Source: an uncultured Pirellulaceae bacterium
GTDB lineage: Bacteria; Planctomycetota; Planctomycetia; Pirellulales; Pirellulaceae
DNA: 43,057 nt
Assembly: GCA_905480235.1 (NCBI GenBank)
Contig: CAJQPP010000091.1
Location: 1 to 43,057, forward strand
Direction of reading: 5' to 3'
Shown: positions 40,196 through 43,057 of the stretch, piece after piece
How the letters are laid out: each line of letters opens with the position of its first letter
Numbering within the stretch: position 1 is the stretch's first letter
Position numbers and translations under genes: made by a program
Notes under the pieces: generated by a model
Databases searched by the model: none
What the model saw: the letters and a program-made list of their open reading frames with translations, nothing else
Told to the model about the DNA's origin: nothing

Positions 40196-41782
40196 TTAAG
40201 GACGTTTTATCTGCCGAATACCTTGGGGTTGTTTAATCCGTTGCAGCAATCCGCTTAGCTCGGAAGTACGATCGGGATGGCTGTTCGCCACATCGTTTTG
40301 TTCACTCTGGTCATTGCCGAGATCATACAGTTCGGACTTCGGTGAAACTTGCTTGGCTTTAGCTTTTGTTTTTTTCTGGCGGTTTTTCTTTGGCTTACGT
40401 CTTTGATTCCGAGTGGCTGGCTCGATGAACTTCCAATCACCTTCGCGAACGGCTAGTGCCCTGCCCGATTCTTCCAATATGAAGTCAGCCCCCTGAGGAT
40501 CTTTGCCTAAAAATGCCGGGAGGAAATTGCGGCTGTCGATGCCTTCTTGAGATTTTAATTCAACACCCACTAAAGTCGCGAAGGACGCCAAGAAATCGAT
40601 TTGGCTAACTAGGGCATCCGATTTTCCGGGCTGAATTTCGCCTGGCCAGCGAATAATAAACGGTACCCGCGTACCCCCTTCGTAGATCTGATATTTACCA
40701 CCGCGATAGGGTCCCGATCCATCGTGCCCATTATCAACTTCCGCGGTTGAAGTGCGAACGATCGTTCCATCTTCGTACCCGTCATCGTAAACCGGTCCAT
40801 TATCGCTGGAAAAAATAACGAGCGTGTTGTCTTCAAAACCGTGTTCCTTGAGTGCGTCCAGCAATTGGCCGGTTGCCCAATCCAATTGGACCATGGCATC
40901 TCCGCGAAAACCGAGTTCGGTCTTGCCTTGGAAACGAGGGTGAGGAGTTCGGGGTACGTGAATATCTTGGGACGAGAAAAATAGAAAGAACGGTTTGTCC
41001 TTTTTCTGCTGACTGATGAAGTCAATCGATTTTTCGACGAACACATCTGCCATGGTCTCATCGTTCCACAGAGCAGATTGGCCGCCCCATTGGTAACCGA
41101 TGCGACCGATTCCGTTGATAACTGATTGGTTGTGACCGTGACTGCTGGGGTAATAAGTCATCGCAGAGCGATCTTTTTTTCCATCAGGATAAATCGTCGC
41201 GGTTACACCCTCGGGGAGTTTTCCCACATGCAGTGGGTCGTCGGGATCGAGGCCGATGACTCGATGATTCTCCAGGTACACGCAAGGCACTCGGTCATTG
41301 GTGTAGGGCAATAAAAATGAATAATCAAAACCAACTTCTAAGGGACCGGGTTTTACCTGGCCGTTCCAATCAACCGGTGCCTTTCCGTCCCCCAAACCAA
41401 GATGCCATTTGCCGATCACCGCGGTTTCGTATCCGGCACGTTGAAAAATTTCGGGCAGCGTAGTCATTTCGGGCCGGATGGTCATGGGAGCATTAGGTGG
41501 CAGAACCCGAACGCCATGCCGAAAACCATGAATGCCCGTCAGCATGGAGAATCGAGAGGGCGTGCAGGTGGAAGCGGTGCAATGTCCGTCGGTAAACAAG
41601 AGGCCTTGCTTGGCGAGCCGATCAATATTTGGGGTGGGAATCAACTTGGAGCCGTAGGCACCGACATCTCCCCAGCCGACGTCGTCGCCATAGATAATGA
41701 CCACATTGGGCTTGTCTGCCTGGCATACAGCGGTCAAAAAAACTAGTATCCAACACGCGGGAAGCAAGGTAAGTAATTTCAT
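40196..41782 (-). CDS. Secreted sulfatase (arylsulfatase type)
   Basis: 528 aa with a signal peptide at about 1-22. Metal ligands Asp33 and Asp34 lie in YGDDVGWGD, and the formylglycine motif CTPSR is at Cys73. The fold continues with TAVIGKWHLGLG and FSSDNGP. An unusual lysine-rich stretch (RKPKKNRQKKTKAKAK, about 465-480) is inserted just before the typical C-terminal ELYDLGNDQSEQND block. It removes sulfate esters from polysaccharides or small aryl compounds; sulfatases are numerous in planctomycetes. A 12-base perfect palindrome lies 40 bases upstream of the start. Confidence 0.95.
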   Translation of the reverse strand: MKLLTLLPACWILVFLTAVCQADKPNVVIIYGDDVGWGDVGAYGSKLIPTPNIDRLAKQGLLFTDGHCTASTCTPSRFSMLTGIHGFRHGVRVLPPNAPMTIRPEMTTLPEIFQRAGYETAVIGKWHLGLGDGKAPVDWNGQVKPGPLEVGFDYSFLLPYTNDRVPCVYLENHRVIGLDPDDPLHVGKLPEGVTATIYPDGKKDRSAMTYYPSSHGHNQSVINGIGRIGYQWGGQSALWNDETMADVFVEKSIDFISQQKKDKPFFLFFSSQDIHVPRTPHPRFQGKTELGFRGDAMVQLDWATGQLLDALKEHGFEDNTLVIFSSDNGPVYDDGYEDGTIVRTSTAEVDNGHDGSGPYRGGKYQIYEGGTRVPFIIRWPGEIQPGKSDALVSQIDFLASFATLVGVELKSQEGIDSRNFLPAFLGKDPQGADFILEESGRALAVREGDWKFIEPATRNQRRKPKKNRQKKTKAKAKQVSPKSELYDLGNDQSEQNDVANSHPDRTSELSGLLQRIKQPQGIRQIKRP

Positions 41783-41822
41783 GGATTTAGAATTCCAGGG
41801 GTAGTGTTGCCCGGTGCAGGCT

Positions 41823-41834
41823 GGTCAATTGACC
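41823..41834. promoter_or_regulatory. Candidate operator palindrome upstream of sulfatase
   Basis: GGTCAATTGACC is a perfect 12-base palindrome 40 bases upstream of the sulfatase ATG (41782). A dimeric regulator could bind it. No regulator gene is adjacent, so the role is a guess. Confidence 0.35.
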
Positions 41835-41965
41835 GCCGGCATCCTGTGGCATTGTAAGCCGTGGTCGATTTCCGGCAAAATCATTTTCCATACAATTTCG
41901 AACGGTAAATTTAGCGGTGATGGCCTGCCCTATCGAAGCAATGCGATCCGCTTGGCCTGTAAAAA

Positions 41966-42637
41966 CTAATCTTCCGCTGCGGCATCATCTTGCGCATTTG
42001 AGACGATCTTATTTAGCGGAACGGCCAAAGACGCACCCACCAGAGGAGCAATCAAATAAATCCAGAGAGAGGCGATTTGTCCGGAGATAACTGCCGGACC
42101 TAAGGAGCGAGCTGGGTTCATGGATGCACCGCTGATCGGTCCAGCCGCAATGGATGCCAGTGTCACGGTCACTCCAATCGCCACGCCGGCCATGATCCCA
42201 GTCTCTTTGCTGCCGCTGGCGACTCTTAAGATCACGAACATCAAGATAAGCGTCAGCAGAATCTCCATGATGAAGGCTTGTACTAGGCCTCCCCCCGGAA
42301 CGGTCGCACCTAGAGAATCATGGGGGCCACATAGCATCAGCACAGACAAGCTGGCCAACACAGCCCCCGCACATTGAGCGATGATATAAGGTATGACGTC
42401 CTTCCCCTCGAAACGATCTGCAATCCAGAACGCGAGAGTCACTGCTGGGTTGATATGAGCGCCGGAAATATCGCCAATGGAATAGATCATGGCCATCACC
42501 GTCATGCCAAAGGTCAATGCAATACCCGTTTCGGTGACACCACCGCCGAATAAATCGTTAGAGACAATGGCGCAAGTACCTGCGAAAACCAAGCAAAACG
42601 TACCAACGAATTCGGCGATGTATTTATGAATATTCAT
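41966..42637 (-). CDS. Aquaporin (MIP family), AqpZ-like
   Basis: 223 aa with six membrane helices and both NPA boxes: SGAHINPAV (63-65) and SGASMNPARS (174-176). Ser follows the second NPA-Arg, as in water-specific AqpZ, whereas glycerol facilitators have Asp there. The C-terminus is acidic. It is an inner-membrane channel for water, maybe for other small neutral solutes. It sits alone on the minus strand. Confidence 0.95.
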   Translation of the reverse strand: MNIHKYIAEFVGTFCLVFAGTCAIVSNDLFGGGVTETGIALTFGMTVMAMIYSIGDISGAHINPAVTLAFWIADRFEGKDVIPYIIAQCAGAVLASLSVLMLCGPHDSLGATVPGGGLVQAFIMEILLTLILMFVILRVASGSKETGIMAGVAIGVTVTLASIAAGPISGASMNPARSLGPAVISGQIASLWIYLIAPLVGASLAVPLNKIVSNAQDDAAAED

Positions 42638-42823
42638 GGCAAGTAAAATGTTCTTTTAGACGTCCAGGCCAATTTGGGGACAAGCGGAAAGCGTAAATGT
42701 TTCTTGGCGACAATTCAATCTGATGCTATTGGGGTTTTGAGGTGAAATAACGCCGGTCGCATGCAAAGCTGGCTCGCTGTCGGTCATCACAGATACAGGT
42801 GAGGGGGTGCTGCGATATTTCAT

Positions 42824-43057
42824 TTAACGGTGCTTTCGAAACGGTATTCGCTTAAGGACGCTTTGTTTAAGTTCGAAGCTGATGTGTGGAAGCAACGATA
42901 GTCGCAGCATTGTGGCATCTGAATAGAGATTGTCGACTTGTTCGGGTGGAAGTTCACCGCAGGGTTTGTAAACGGCTTTGGCAGGTGACCAAAAATCGAA
43001 ACTCCGCTTAAAAGATACATCTCGGAACATACGAGCATCCAAAATTACGAATCGTAC
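42824..43057 (-). CDS. Unidentified protein, C-terminal part only (5' end off the right edge)
   Basis: The minus-strand frame is open from the window edge to a stop at 42824 (77 codons visible). The visible part reads as a plausible protein C-terminus (for example KAVYKPCGELPPEQVDNLY and LSLLPHISFELKQ), but no family is recognised. An overlapping frame (stop at 42820) is also open, so the call is tentative. Confidence 0.3.
   Translation of the reverse strand, partial: VRFVILDARMFRDVSFKRSFDFWSPAKAVYKPCGELPPEQVDNLYSDATMLRLSLLPHISFELKQSVLKRIPFRKHR

Overview
The window looks like a chromosomal segment from a planctomycete, most likely of the Pirellula/Rhodopirellula group. The evidence is in the gene families. 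There are two PSCyt1-DUF1549-DUF1553 / DUF1501 gene pairs, a DUF1559 pseudopilin-like protein, a Rhodopirellula/Verrucomicrobium-type ECF sigma factor, a sulfatase, and many secreted beta-propeller or beta-helix proteins. Base composition looks moderate and even. I saw no tRNA, rRNA, CRISPR array, integrase, transposase or phage gene. Taxonomy is inferred from gene content only.

Layout. (1) 1-2961, minus strand: a compact sensory operon of ECF sigma factor, FecR-like membrane protein, and a secreted protein with a Cys-rich TRASH/YHS-like motif that runs off the left edge. (2) 3272-4075, plus: a DUF3050 protein with a haem-oxygenase-like fold. (3) 4339-10054, plus: a six-gene export operon with a Cys-rich small secreted protein, FtsX/MacB-type permease, Cys-rich lipoprotein, HlyD-type adaptor, MacB/LolD-type ATPase and a second permease. 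(4) 10218-12779, minus: a phytase/esterase-like secreted protein and a DUF1559 protein, with a clear terminator between them. (5) 13161-18196, plus: a glycerophosphodiester phosphodiesterase and two secreted YtcJ-type amidohydrolases. (6) 18229-29783, minus: a DUF1553/DUF1501 pair, a beta-helix protein coupled to a PLP decarboxylase, a cyclase-family hydrolase and katG with its own terminator. (7) 29784-30795: about 1 kb that is gene-poor, holding one uncertain small membrane ORF and a strong terminator. (8) 30796-34654: convergent BNR-repeat and seven-bladed FG-GAP propeller genes. (9) 34864-43057: a second DUF1553/DUF1501 pair, a divergent Lgt-like membrane protein, a sulfatase, an aquaporin and the fragment of a gene at the right edge.

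How the genes may work together. Most products carry signal peptides, so the segment is devoted to envelope and periplasmic work: polymer and organophosphate degradation, c-type cytochrome-containing surface proteins, export and stress sensing. The two most interesting units are the sigma/FecR/TRASH operon, whose two downstream proteins share a short helical motif, and the six-gene transporter operon, whose two accessory secreted proteins are cysteine-rich and suggest metal or thiol chemistry. Neither function can be proven from sequence alone.
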